Assembly (NCBI GenBank): GCA_031761405.1
Contig: JASEVX010000003.1
Span: forward strand, 17,632,489 to 17,696,488
From: Serripes groenlandicus
Lineage: Eukaryota > Mollusca > Bivalvia > Cardiida > Cardiidae
Direction of reading: 5' to 3'
Length of the DNA: 64,000 nt
The notes beneath the pieces were generated by a model that saw only the letters and a program-made list of their open reading frames with translations, was not told where the DNA came from and did no database searches. Positions 44,501 to 57,806 of this stretch are shown here, one piece after another. A program made the translations under genes and the position numbers. Position 1 is the first letter of the stretch. Each line of letters begins with the position of its first letter.

Positions 44501-47500
44501 CAAAGACACAGGTTGACAGATAGAAGTCCTGTGGGAGCGGTCATTAGAGAAAGCAAAGACACAGGTTGACAGATAGAAGTCCTGTGGGAGCGGTCATTAG
44601 AGAAAGCAAAGACACAGGTTGACAGATAGAAGACCTGTGGGAGCGGTCATTAGAGAAAGCAAAGACACAGGTTGACAGATAGAAGACCTGTGGGAGCGGT
44701 CATTAGAGAAAGCAAAGACACAGGTTGACAGATAGAAGTCCTGTGGGAGCAGTCATTAGAGAAAGCAAAGACACAGGTTGACAGATAGAAGTCCTGTGGG
44801 AGCGGTCATTAGAGAAAGCAAAGACACATGTTGACAGATAGAAGTCCTGTGGGAGCGGTCATTAGAGAAAGCAAAGACACAGGTTGACAGATAGAAGACC
44901 TGTGGGAGCGGTCATTAGAGAAAGCAAAGACACAGGTTGACAGATAGAAGTCCTGTGGGAGCGGTCATTAGAGAAAGCAAAGACACAGGTTGACAGATAG
45001 AAGTCCTGTGGGAGCGGTCATTAGAGAAAGCAAAGACACAGGTTGACAGATAGAAGACCTGTGGGAGCGGTCATTAGAGAAAGCAAAGACACAGGTTGAC
45101 AGATAGAAGACCTGTGGGAGCGGTCATTAGAGAAAGCAAAGACACAGGTTGACAGATAGAAGTCCTGTGGGAGCGGTCATTAGAGAAAGCAAAGACACAG
45201 GTTGACAGATAGAAGTCCTGTGGGAGCGGTCATTAGAGAAAGCAAAGACACAGGTTGACAGATAGAAGTCCTGTGGGAGCGGTCATTAGAGAAAGCAAAG
45301 ACACAGGTTGGCAGATAGAAGTCCTGTGGGAGCGGTCATTAGAGAAAGCAAAGACACAGGTTGACAGATAGAAGACCTGTGGGAGCGGTCATTAGAGAAA
45401 GCAAAGACACAGGTTGACAGATAGAAGTCCTGTGGGAGCGGTCATTAGAGAAAGCAAAGACACAGGTTGACAGATAGAAGTCCTGTGGGAGCGGTCATTA
45501 GAGAAAGCAAAGACACAGGTTGACAGATAGAAGTCCAGTGGGAGCGGTCATTAGAGAAAGCAAAGACACAGGTTGACAGATAGAAGTCCTGTGGGAGCGG
45601 TCATTAGAGAAAGCAAAGACACAGGTTGACAGATAGAAGTCCTGTGGGAGCGGTCATTAGAGAAAGCAAAGACACAGGTTGACAGATAGAAGTCCTGTGG
45701 GAGCGGTCATTAGAGAAAGCAAAGACACAGGTTGACAGATAGAAGTCCTGTGGGAGCGGTCATTAGAGAAAGCAAAGACACAGGTTGACAGATAGAAGTC
45801 CTGTGGGAGCGGTCATTAGAGAAAGCAAAGACACAGGTTGACAGATAGAAGTCCTGTGGGAGCGGTCATTAGAGAAAGCAAAGACACAGGTTGGCAGATA
45901 GAAGTCCTGTGGGAGCGGTCATTAGAGAAAGCAAAGACACAGGTTGACAGATAGAAGTCCTGTGGGAGCGGTCATTAGAGAAAGCAAAGACACAGGTTGA
46001 CAGATAGAAGTCCTGTGGGAGCGGTCATTAGAGAAAGCAAAGACACAGGTTGACAGATAGAAGTCCTGTGGGAGCGGTCATTAGAGAAAGCAAAGACACA
46101 GGTTGACAGATAGAAGTCCTGTGGGAGCGGTCATTAGAGAAAGCAAAGACACAGGTTGACAGATAGAAGTCCTGTGGGAGCGGTCATTAGAGAAAGCAAA
46201 GACACATGTTGACAGATAGAAGTCCTGTGGGAGCGGTCATTAGAGAAAGCAAAGACACAGGTTGACAGATAGAAGTCCTGTAGGAGCGGTCATTAGAGAA
46301 AGCAAAGACACAGGTTGACAGATAGAAGTCCTGTGGGAGCGGTCATTAGAGAAAGCAAAGACACAGGTTGACAGATAGAAGTCCTGTGGGAGCGGTCATT
46401 AGAGAAAGCAAAGACACAGATTGACAGATAGAAGTCCTGTGGTGATATGACTTAAATACTGTTGTAGTCAACATTAAGTACAATCAGTCTTTCTTCTGTT
46501 ATATACGATTATTAATAAACGGGTCGAACCCTGGCTCGTCCATTCCTTCTTTCTGATGCTTGACAGAAGTAACTGTGACAAGTGTAATTCATCTTCTCTT
46601 TGATGCTTGTAGCCTATGTTAGAAGGTAGCCAGTTACCTTTGAATAATGTTAAGTTAAGTACCGGTGAGCCATAAAACACATGGTTCCGCAACTGTCCGT
46701 CATGATATGATTGTAACTTAAATGCTTTTGAAAACGACATTAAACTTTTACCAATCAATCTTTACCATAGAACCAGCATACTGCTATGCACTCGAACAGA
46801 GACCCGAATAGAAGAGCAAACTGTGAGAAGTACCAGTCACACAGCTGGAAGATGTATATTCCACCCTGAAACGAAGTAAATATTTTATTATAGTAAAATA
46901 TGTATACCAGAACAGTCATGATAACACAATCAAATAATGACAAAAAGAAAAAAAGAAAAAAAAAAGACCCATAGGCCTATATGTCACTGTTAAGAACAAA
47001 AAGATATTTACACAGTGAGTACATTTCACTGTTCCAAAATATTAACATTGATTATACACCTGCATATATATGCAGATTGTCACGTGCAAATACAATACGG
47101 CGGATTCAAATTCCGTGTTTGTTAGGGTCCCATACAGTTCCAAATATGGTAATGTAACGTCGCTGAAATATGATCTCGCGAGATATAAACTTTCGCACGC
47201 TTCTCGTTTACGTTTCGCTACTGCAAGAGAATCCATGTAAGTAAGTAAGTAAGTAAATATTTTATTAGAGTGACATGTGCATATTTTACAAGCAATACAA
47301 ACAATACAACACAATAAATAGCACCCGGACGCTTGGGCCTATTAGTCACCTTTATATAAGTACAAGTGTCCATTTCGTTCATAAATAAATATGTATCAAA
47401 TATAAATGGGTTGAGTTTAAATAATTTAACGTATAGTCTAGTTCACAACATAATTACATAATTATAATCTGACTGAATAGCATGATGGAATGATTGAATA

Positions 47501-50500
47501 TGATCAATTATGAGATTAGTTAATATATATAACGTTTCTAGATGTATTCCGTATGTATTAACACAGAAACCGAATGTTTGCTTAAACGTTTCCAACGGTT
47601 CATCGTTCTGGTAATTTATATTTTTGCCACACTATTTTAAACACTATTGACTAATTATACTATTATATATAGAGAGTTTCCCTTTTTTGCATAGATGTTA
47701 TCAAGATCGTCTGCTGCATAAATGTTGTATGTGGGTAAGAGTTAATTGCATATACCCAGCATTTAATATATGCTTTTATCTTCCGATATAAAGGATAACA
47801 TCACAACATTCCCCAGGTTACTAGATTAAAAAAAATCCATCCGCATCCGTTAGACAAAGATTTGAAAAAGAACTTGGCCTGGAGATATGAACATCTGCTA
47901 GACTGTTTTCTAAAAACAGACTCTTTAAAGGATGTAGTTCGAGGTAAGTGATTTACGAGTTATCAAATACTCGAGTTATCAGGAGATCACTGTGTTAAAT
48001 TCCGCTATTCATTTGTGCTTCTTTTCAATCTATAAGTGAGCTGTCCCGCGAGAAAACCAACATTGTGGAGTCTGCGTAAAGTATCGACCCGGATCAGCCT
48101 TAGCATGCCGCGTAGGATTAACCGGATATATACTTTTCACCTCTTGTGGATTTTCTGTTTCAGGAGTCATATTTATGCGGTGTCGTGAGATCCAATATAC
48201 CTAGAGCGAAGTAGTTTGGTCCGATTTTAATGAGATTTGAATATTCATTTACCTTTATGTCGCTGATGCCCTTAAACTGATTTTATCCCCATATGAGCTG
48301 TCACGCGAGAAAACCGTATGGCCGTATGGCCTCTGCGTTATGTATCGACCCAGATCAGCCAGCGCAGTCCGCGCAGACTGATCCGGGTCGATACATTCCG
48401 TCTCCGGGGGATAGAGGTATAGAGTAATGATTCCTGAAACAGAAAATCCGCTGGAGGCGAAAAGTGTCTGTTCGGGTTAGCCTGCGCGACATGCGTAGGC
48501 TGATCTAGGTCGATACATTACGCAGAGGAGATAATGTTGGTTTCTCGCGGGATTGCTCATATATTTTAATAGGTTCTAACTGATTTATGGAGTAATGTTT
48601 GCTACATACTGATGTACATGAGTAGGGATCTATGTAGACCAAGACTAAACTGCACTAATGTTTATGAAGGCTGATTTTAGTTTACACCGTTCGTTAATGT
48701 TGTTGAACCTGGCATTAACTCTTTCCTCATATCGGTGCATTTCGATGCCTCTGCAGCATATGAAATTTAAAAAATATTATGCCAAAGTGACACAGTACTC
48801 ATATGAATAATTACGAATTTCGCCACAATGTTTTCAACTCTATTCAATTATTATACTTTCATTTACAGAATCCTGTTTATATTTTCGCCAATAAAAGTTC
48901 AAAATCTTCTGCTGAAGATTTGTTGTAAGTAGGAAAGGGTTAATCATACACGCAAAGTCACGAACTGTGGGATGAGGGTTAAGATGACTTACATTCAGAC
49001 ACAATGGTAGTTCTGTCAGAACGAAGAATAGTCCAAAACAAACTGTAACAAGGGTCCTTTTTCGACCGAGTCGTTTAGGGAAGGCGTCCATCAAACCAAC
49101 TGTAATGGTTTCAAATGCTGCAAACTGAAAATTAAAATGAATGAGTCACGTGATACTATAATCAACTTTTGAAATTGTTTCAGGTTTTTTTTTATAGCAA
49201 ATAACGATCACATTTCTTAACCATATAAAAGCTGCAATTCTTAAAAATAACTTGTCCAGCTATTCATTTGAGCCCGTCCCGCGTGTAAACCAACATTGGT
49301 AAAGTAAAGTATCGACCGGACCAGCCTAAGCATGCCACGCAGGCTAACCCGGATAGACATTTTTCGCCTCCTGTGGATTTTCTGTTTCAGGAATCATTAC
49401 TATATACCTCTACCCCCTTGACACGGAATATGTCGGCCCGGAACAGTCTGTGCAGACTGCGCAGTCTGATCCGGGTCGATACATTACGCGGTGGCCATAA
49501 TGTTGGTTTCCTCGTTGAGCGGTTCATTTGGAATAATTCATAAACAGTTGTAAAATACTCAGAATGAAATTAATGTATCTAGATCCTATAATAGTTTATG
49601 GGCTGGTGACCTTTGTAATTTTCAATACATATATTTGGCATTGTCATTGTCTAGAAATATCAAGAATATATGCGTTTGTTGAAAATGAGGATAAAATCAA
49701 TAATTGTACCCGGGTCAATTCAAAATATGCTGAACTTTATTACAGGTTAGTCTTATGTGCTCATGTTATAGCACAGAAAGCGTTCTGTTGGTTGATTATT
49801 TGCGAATGTGAATAAATAATATCATTTTATAATATAATACCTATTAATTATCAATTAATACGTTTTCTACCACATTTATACCAAATACCAGTTCGTATTA
49901 GACTAAGCAAAGACATATGCATGTATAACATATATTTCAGGACAAAGCGCTTGATAGTGGAGTTCAAATATTGACTGTAGCCATGCACGTACATCAAACT
50001 GACTACTCCGAAATGATATTTCACTTCAGAGCTAGGACTTTTTTATATACCAAAGTAACATCTAGTAGTACTTACCTGGCTATCGAATAGAACAGATAGG
50101 ATAGTGAGGAAGAATAAAGCTGACCAAAACTGAGGGAGAGGCATTTTACCTAGAGCAGCTGGGAAGGCCACAAACGTCAACCCTGGACCTTAAACAATGA
50201 TTATGCATGTTAGCTTTTTTAAATACGTTTAATTTGTATTTAATCAATATTGTGAATTTCAATCAGATTCCAAATTGAACGTCTGATTTGCTTAATCTTA
50301 ATGATTTTGAATGCTTTGTTGAGGCATATTATCTGTTGGATTTTACTATGTGCGTTTGAAATATCTCATACATTAAATCTTACAATTTGCGTTGTTGTCA
50401 CGGTGGAGTGTCCTTATGCAACGAACGATCCCTATCCTAGTACTGGTTTATCACCATGGAATTTTGATATATTCTGGCACCGTGACAAAATATATAGTTG

Positions 50501-53500
50501 ATATTTATTACAGACAACTCCTTTTTCCATAACTTAGTACTTTGTTACCAAATTAATGGTTAACTATTGGTAAAGTAATGAAGTAAATGTAAAAGTATAT
50601 GCTTAATTCTTATACATGTAAGTTACATTATTGTTATACCTTTCAAATTTTCATTTTTTTCTTCTTCTCTCTTTATCTCTTTTCTACCTTAGCTGTAGCT
50701 ATTGTTAAACAAAAGTGACTTATAGGCCCTAGGCGGCCGGGTGTTTATATTGTTTCATGTTTATATGTGTATGATATGTACACATGTCACTATAAAAAAA
50801 TGTTACTTACTAACTTACTTACTTACTTACTTGTTTACTCACTTACTTACCTACTTACTTACTTACTTACTTACTTAATTACTTAGTTACTTACTTACTT
50901 ACGTACTTACTTACTCACTTACTTACTTAATTACATATTTACATCCAGATTAAGCAAAATAAATCAGTTACCAACAATGCTTACCAGATTGGGAGGCTAC
51001 AACTTGTATCGGTAATCCCGTTTCTTTGGCCATAAAGCCGAGAATGGCAAACACAATCAGCCCATTGTAAAACGAAGAAAATCCACAAGCTGCCACACAC
51101 ATTGTTGTTGCCCTGTTGGAAAGTATATTTATTGAAGACAAACTAATAACATATACAGAAAACCTTTGACTCCTATGCGATATAATCCTTTGAAAAAAAG
51201 TGTTGAGTAGAAAATAATATTAAATTATAGACTATATTCTCAAGGCCCCAGTTGTTTTAAACTCTGTATAAAACTATCTGATTATTATTTAATAAGGAGA
51301 GTCAGTTAAAATATCTTTACCTTAAAGTTGACGGTAGAACACCACTAATTGGCTCGACGATCTCCATATGAGGTTGTTAGATATCGGAAATATTCGTAGG
51401 CTTGTCGGGCATTTCCATCGGAAATACCGATGAGTCCACGAACAATAACGATCACCTTCGACTGAGGAAAGAAACGCGTAGTGTTTATAAATACAGACCT
51501 CGTACGGAAAACTCCGAGCCAATTACTTTAAGTGATTGTTGACAAACCTTCGACGCTACGATGTGCTTCTATCGATACGTCGTTTGGAACATACACACGA
51601 TGTACATAAACTACAAAGAAAACGGTCAATTATTTTATAACCAAAGTAAACTATGTGAAAGCATTTACCCGAATGATTGTTGATGGAACTTGTTGTAGCT
51701 AGCCATGGTAATTACCCCGCCCCATGATGGACCGAGGGAATAAAACACCTGCACGGCGGCCTCAAGCCATACCTGGTGAATAAGACAATGCGATGTTATG
51801 GAATAAACACGCACCAACATTAAATATATTGATGCTACTTTCCACATTTTCTAACAACAATTAACTCTTTCACGCGCCAAAGGCAAAATTGAGCTTTTTG
51901 CAAACAATACAGATTCAGGTGAGTCAGCTCGTAACGAGCTGTCTCACCTGCAATCTGCATTGTTTGGCTGTGAGTTATAAAAATATTCAAAAAATCCTAA
52001 AACATGAAAATAGAGTCGTCCGAGTTTGAACATAGAAGAGTCTACTTTAAACAATTCGGTGCTGAAAGGGTTAATCTGATTGAGAACATGACTACAGTAA
52101 GTATCATCGTCGGACATCCTCGGTTGTTGACTACGCTCAGCTCCAACATCATACCGTGATATTTTTATCTGTCGTATCGCCGATTTGACAGAACAGAATT
52201 TAGTTTACATAAACCAATGAAAATGAGGCTTACATTTCCGATACGTGGAGACGAATAGAAAAATATCTGCGCCCACAGATCGTAAATGTGCGTTTTGTTT
52301 ACCGTATCTAAAAACTAAACATTATTGAAGTTTGGAATCACAATGCAGCAAGGAATAGTACGATTTAATATTTACTGATCTTTATATCAGAAATGAAGGA
52401 GCGTCATTTCACACGGAGAAAAAAACATGCAGCCAGTCCAGGGCTCGAACCCGTGACCTCTGACTTTTAGTGCAAGTAATCTACCAACTTAGCTAACCGG
52501 GCCACTTACATGTAATTTCTCCAAATGTGTACAAATAACAACAAGACGAATTTTGATGCTAAGCATCAAAGACGGCGCGCATGATTTTAAAAGGAAGCAG
52601 ATGCAGTTCAATACATTTAAATAACCTGTGCAAATGGACAGGATGTAAATATTTTGAACAAGGAGGCCAAATGTACCTTCCACGCGGCGTCAATAATTGT
52701 TTTATTACTAGGGATCTAAATTTCTGTTTGAGTAAAACATTGTACTGCATCCAATCAGAAACAATAGTTTTACTATCGGTTAAAACGGCGATAATACGGA
52801 TAGAAATCCCACGGTATGATGTTGGAGCATAGCGGAGTCAACAACCGAGGGTGTCCGACGGTGAGTAAGTATGTAAGTAAGTTAATCGTTTATTATTGTG
52901 ACTTGTGAATATTTAAAGATTTATATATAAATACATTTACAAACACAAAAAATCATGAATAATTCCGTTATTTACAAAAAGTTGGTATTCTATAAGAATA
53001 AAGTGTGAGATAAATGGGAAAAGAAGCATACACGTGAATGCTGTGCATATAATTACCTATACTCAATACTTAACAAATGAATACACACATAAGACGAATT
53101 AACGATAAATACATCCTATATACGCAGTAGAATGAAAAGATAACTGGAGTGAGTATAATATATTTATATGTAAAAGGTATCATTCTTAACATTAAACAAA
53201 GTATCAAGAGTTCAGATAGTTGACCAATGTCTCGCTCATTCTCGTATGTGTGGTGAGAAGGTCTGTTTTTGTGAGTGTATTTTTCTTTTGTACTTTGTAG
53301 AGTTTATCGTGTTATTTTTTACACGCTTATGATGGAGATGCCATATAAATAAAACAGGTATATGAATATATAAAGTTTAATAAACATTGTTGTCATGATT
53401 TAGGAATTAAATCCCAAGTGGAAGAGATTCTTGCCATATAAAAACGAGTGCGCCATAGCGCACGAGTTTTTATATGCAAGAATCTCTTTCACGAGGGATT

Positions 53501-56500
53501 TAATTCCCAAATCATGAAAACAATGTTTATTAAACTATATATTATATACTCGGCGATAATTTTCATTTTTAAACGACAATACCCCTGTGCAGCTCATTTA
53601 TTTTTAGCTCAGAAGCGGAGAGATCTGAATGACGTAATCTGCCAGTTTTGCAGTGACGTCACTAAGCGCGCACCGACAAATGTGTACATTGATTGAAATA
53701 AATGTGTCATGTCGATTCAAGCTCTTATTTGCGGATTTAAAAGTGCAATTGTGGATTATTTAACTGTTCATCATGGAAATAAAATGTTAAAGTGACTCTC
53801 ACACTCTGCCGTGTAGGCCTACCGTGTGCCACCGTGCGCGAAAATGTCTGCGGACGGTGGAGAACGGCGAGGGCACACGGTGGTTCGTTATCAAAGCGGG
53901 CAACACGTTAATAGGGCGTTGGCGCTTATTTACACCCGGTGGGACCCGGCGAAAGTTTTGGGCATGTTCAAAACTTTGGCCGGCTGGCACCGGCCACAAG
54001 TAAGCGGCAAGAGGACGGTGTTGAACGGTATGAGGACGGTATGAATACGTTATGAAAACGGTCACACTGTATGAACACGTTCACAACACGCTCATAAACC
54101 GTTACAGAACGGTGATGAACGGGCAAAAAGAAAATCCACCGTCTGCAACGGGTTGTAAGCGGGTTGTGAACGTGTCATGAACGTGTTGATACCGTGCCAC
54201 CGTCTTCATAGCGTATTCATACCGTCCTCATTACAGTGTTCATACCGGACTGCCAACGGGTGTTTCCAAAGCGGTACCGCCTGATTCTGACGGCGCCGCC
54301 TCCCTAACGCATGGGTAACATCCTGTTAACGCCTTGACGTTCACATAACGTCCTATAACGGGTCCATAACGTGTCCTTACCTTCACAGTAGCGTCATATG
54401 AACGTGCCATTACCAACAAATTTACTTTTGTCACCGTGTGCCACCGTTTGTCACTAATTATTGGGTATATATAGAGGTGTTTCGTCAGATGAGCTTTACT
54501 TTTTCTTGTGTACATGGTCGTATGAGTCGGTGACCAACTGACCAACTGACCATGGATTGTCCTGACAGGGTCCGACTCATGTACATGTTGGCTATTGCCC
54601 AGCGTGAGCGTGATGAGTTGGACCTGGACGTCAATGACCACATTGTCAGGAGAAACCAGAGAAGGGCACGGAGAGGCCAACGCAAGAGATGCGCTTGGAC
54701 GAGGGGGTGGCGAGGCGTCGCCGTGAGTTTGGCATTTACGACCAGCTCATGGTTGAATTACGCAGAGAAGATCCGAAGCCTTTCAAGACCTTTCTGCGGA
54801 TGCCCCCCGACATGTTCGATGAGATATTTGCCAGGATTGAACATCGTCTGACCAAGCAACACACCAGGTACCGGGAACCTCTCGAGCCTGGTCTCAAGTT
54901 GGCCGTGACACTTAGACACCTTGCTTCCGGGGCTAAGTACACAGACCTACAGTATAGTTGGAGGATCCCAAACAACTCCATCTCAATCTTCGTCAAAGAG
55001 GTCTGCAAGGCTATTTGCGACGAGTTCAGCAGCAGTAGGCTGTTCTTCCTCAGAACTAGAGGAGGTAGGAACTTCTTCATCAACAGACACATCAGAGACA
55101 ATAGAAGGAGGTTTCCTCTTGGCCCTCTTCTGTGGTGGTGCTGGTACATCCGCTGCTTTGCTTCCACGGCGTCTGCCTGACCCTCCCCCCCCCCCCCCCC
55201 CCCCCCAGGCTTACCCTTCTTGAGTGGCATAATGCAGTAAATATGTGATCAAAAGATGAGGAGAAGTGTCGTGGAGTTTCCTTGAAGAAAAATGGAGAGC
55301 GGACTGACCGTTGCCGTTCAAATCGGGGTATTTATGGCAGTCGTGTCATGACGTCAGCAGTCCGGGGACTCGCTCACAGGACGCTCCGAGCGGTGAGGGG
55401 ACGCTAAGTGACTGGTAGGTGGCTGCTACAAACCCGGTGCACACGTTCGAGACCCGGTATGGGCCCGGTATGGAAACGGCCAAAATTTTCAACAAAATTC
55501 AATCTGGGCGGTGAAGACGGTAGAAGCACGTTCAACACCCGGTATGCGCCCGGTGAGAACGGTCAGAAGATGGCAACGAAACGGTGAAAAGATTAATTTT
55601 ATGAATTTTTTTTGCGGCCGGGGACAAGTTCGCTCAAAACCCAACGTTCTGGACTCTGTTTTTTTTAATAGCCCGGCAGGTGGACGGTAGGCCTACACGG
55701 CAGAGTGTGAGAGCTCCATTAGTAGTGAAAACGGAGCTTAAAAGTGTTAAACGATGAGTTTATTTAGTTTAAAAAAAGTAGTTCCGAAAATCCGGCTAGT
55801 GAGCTATATCGCACACTAGGCGATATTGCTCAGTAGACAAAAAGCATGTTATAGGTTTTCTCAAGTTGGGAAATCTCAATATTATATCATTGAGTATATA
55901 ATATAACTTGACATTATTGTTTTAGGTATAAATAGAGTTTAATTAACACGTATAATAGCGCACGAGTTTTTATATGCAAGAATCTCTTTCACGAGGGATT
56001 TAATTACCAAATCATGAAAACAATGTTTATTAAACTATATATTATATACTCGGCGATAATTTTCGTTTTTAAACGACAATACCCCTGTGCAGCTCATTTA
56101 TTTTCAGCTCAGAAGTGATCTCTGAATGACGTAATCTGCCAGTTTTGGAGTGACGTCACTATATATATATACGTGACGTCACCGACAATGTGTACATTGA
56201 TTGAAATAAACTTGTGTCATGTCGATTCAAGCTTTTATTTGCGGATTTAAAAGTGCAATTGTGGATTATTTAACAGTTCATCATGGATATAAAGTGTTAA
56301 GTAGTGAAAACGGAGCTTAAAAGTGTTTAAAAGAGATTTAAAAAAAAGCAGTTCCGAAAATCCGGCTACTGAGCTATATCGCACACTAGGCGATATTGCT
56401 CAGTAGACAAAAAGTATGTTATAGGTTTTCTCAAGTTGGGAAATCTCTATATTTTATCATTCAGTATATAATATATTCATCTTTCTTTTAGATATATGAA

Positions 56501-57770
56501 AAGATAACGCTACTAAGATAAAATGAATTTTTTTTATACGTGTATCTTTATGGAAAGAATTAGGGTATTTTCTGATCTCACCTGCACGGTGAAAAGTTTA
56601 CTGAAGTCGGGTTTTAGAAACATCACAATACCGTCTACCGAACCATCCAGCGTCAGACCTTTTATAAACATCACTGTTAGTAGAATGAACGGTGCTGTAG
56701 CCGTGACATAAACCACCTGTGATTGGAAAATAACGAAGTTTTTACCACTGAACTTTTTATACAGAAATTACAATTCGGGTGATATTTACGCTCGTGTAAT
56801 ACTTGAGTGCGAGAGCACTAGTTTGTTATTAGCAGGTAACATAACGATGATAAGAATTATCGTATGAAACGCTCAATTGTATATCAAATATATATGAACC
56901 GTTCCACGAGAAAACCAACATGATTGACTCTTCGTAATGTATCGACCCAGATCAGCATTAGCATACCGCGCACGCTAATCCGGGCAGACGCTTTTCGCCT
57001 CCTGTGGATTTTCTGTTTCAGGAATAATTACTCTATACCTCTATCGCCTGACACGGAATGTGTCCTCCCAGATTAGCGCCCGGATTAGCGCAGCTTGATC
57101 TGGTTCGATAAATTTCGCAGAGTCAATACTGTTGGTTTTCTCTTGGAACGGCTCATATGTATGACATATTCCATAAATGAAATCGGTGTCAATGCTCGCT
57201 ACTGACGTGAAATTTGATCAAAGTAAAAGTTCAAATAGCACTTTCTTGACGCGAATACCGATCACAACGTAGGTGATGATGTAATGTATGTATTCCATCC
57301 CTATCATTCAGGAATGTGGTCAACAAATGGGAATTATGTCCTTCTAGGAATTTATACTTTTTTTCATCCACGCCTTTTATTTAGAAATTGTCGTAGTACT
57401 GTGGACTCGCAATAGCTCGAACAGTTTATCAATTAAATATTATCGTTTAACTCTTTCAGCGCCAAAGGCAATATTGAGTTTTTTGCAAACAATACAGATT
57501 CAGGTGAGTCAACTCGTAACGAGCTGTCTCACCTGCAATCAGCATTGTTTAGCTTTTAGTTATCAAAATAATCCAAAAGTTCAATAACATGAGCCATGGA
57601 GACGCCCGATTTTGAACATGGAAGAGTCTACTTTAAACAATTCGGCGCTGAAAGAGTTAACTCGAACCATTTCTTGGAACGGATCTGCCCTTTGAATACA
57701 GCGTAGCAGCAACATTTCTGATTACTCAGACAAGCAATATAAACCGCTTCGTCGCTATTTTCCTGATATG

Positions 57771-57806
<36 letters not shown>

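Larger units (their letters stand above)
53790..55718 (+). mobile_element. Harbinger (PIF-like) transposon, internally deleted
   Basis: Perfect 30-bp inverted ends at 53796-53825 and 55684-55713 ('ctctcacactctgccgtgta...'), with less perfect outermost bases. Flanked by TTA at 53787-53789 and 55719-55721. The sibling unit at 55955-56474 preserves the empty site ('gtgttaagtagtg'). TTA duplication plus the transposase type identify PIF/Harbinger. Many direct repeats near both ends ('cggtatg', 'gaacggt') may be subterminal binding sites. Confidence 0.9.
53455..56474. repeat. Tandem duplication of a ~570-bp unit, left copy split by Harbinger
   Basis: Copy 1 = 53455-53789 plus 55719-55954; copy 2 = 55955-56474. 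Shared landmarks: 'cacgagtttttatatgcaag', 'cccctgtgcagctcattt', 'gtgaaaacggagcttaaaag', and a small hairpin 'ctactgagctatatcgc' / 'gcgatattgctcagtag' (56376-56406). Confidence 0.88.

Noticed and set aside
43950..46440. CRISPR-like regular repeat array
   Set aside because: Repeats are directly contiguous 53-mers with no unique spacers, in a eukaryotic intron. It is a satellite.
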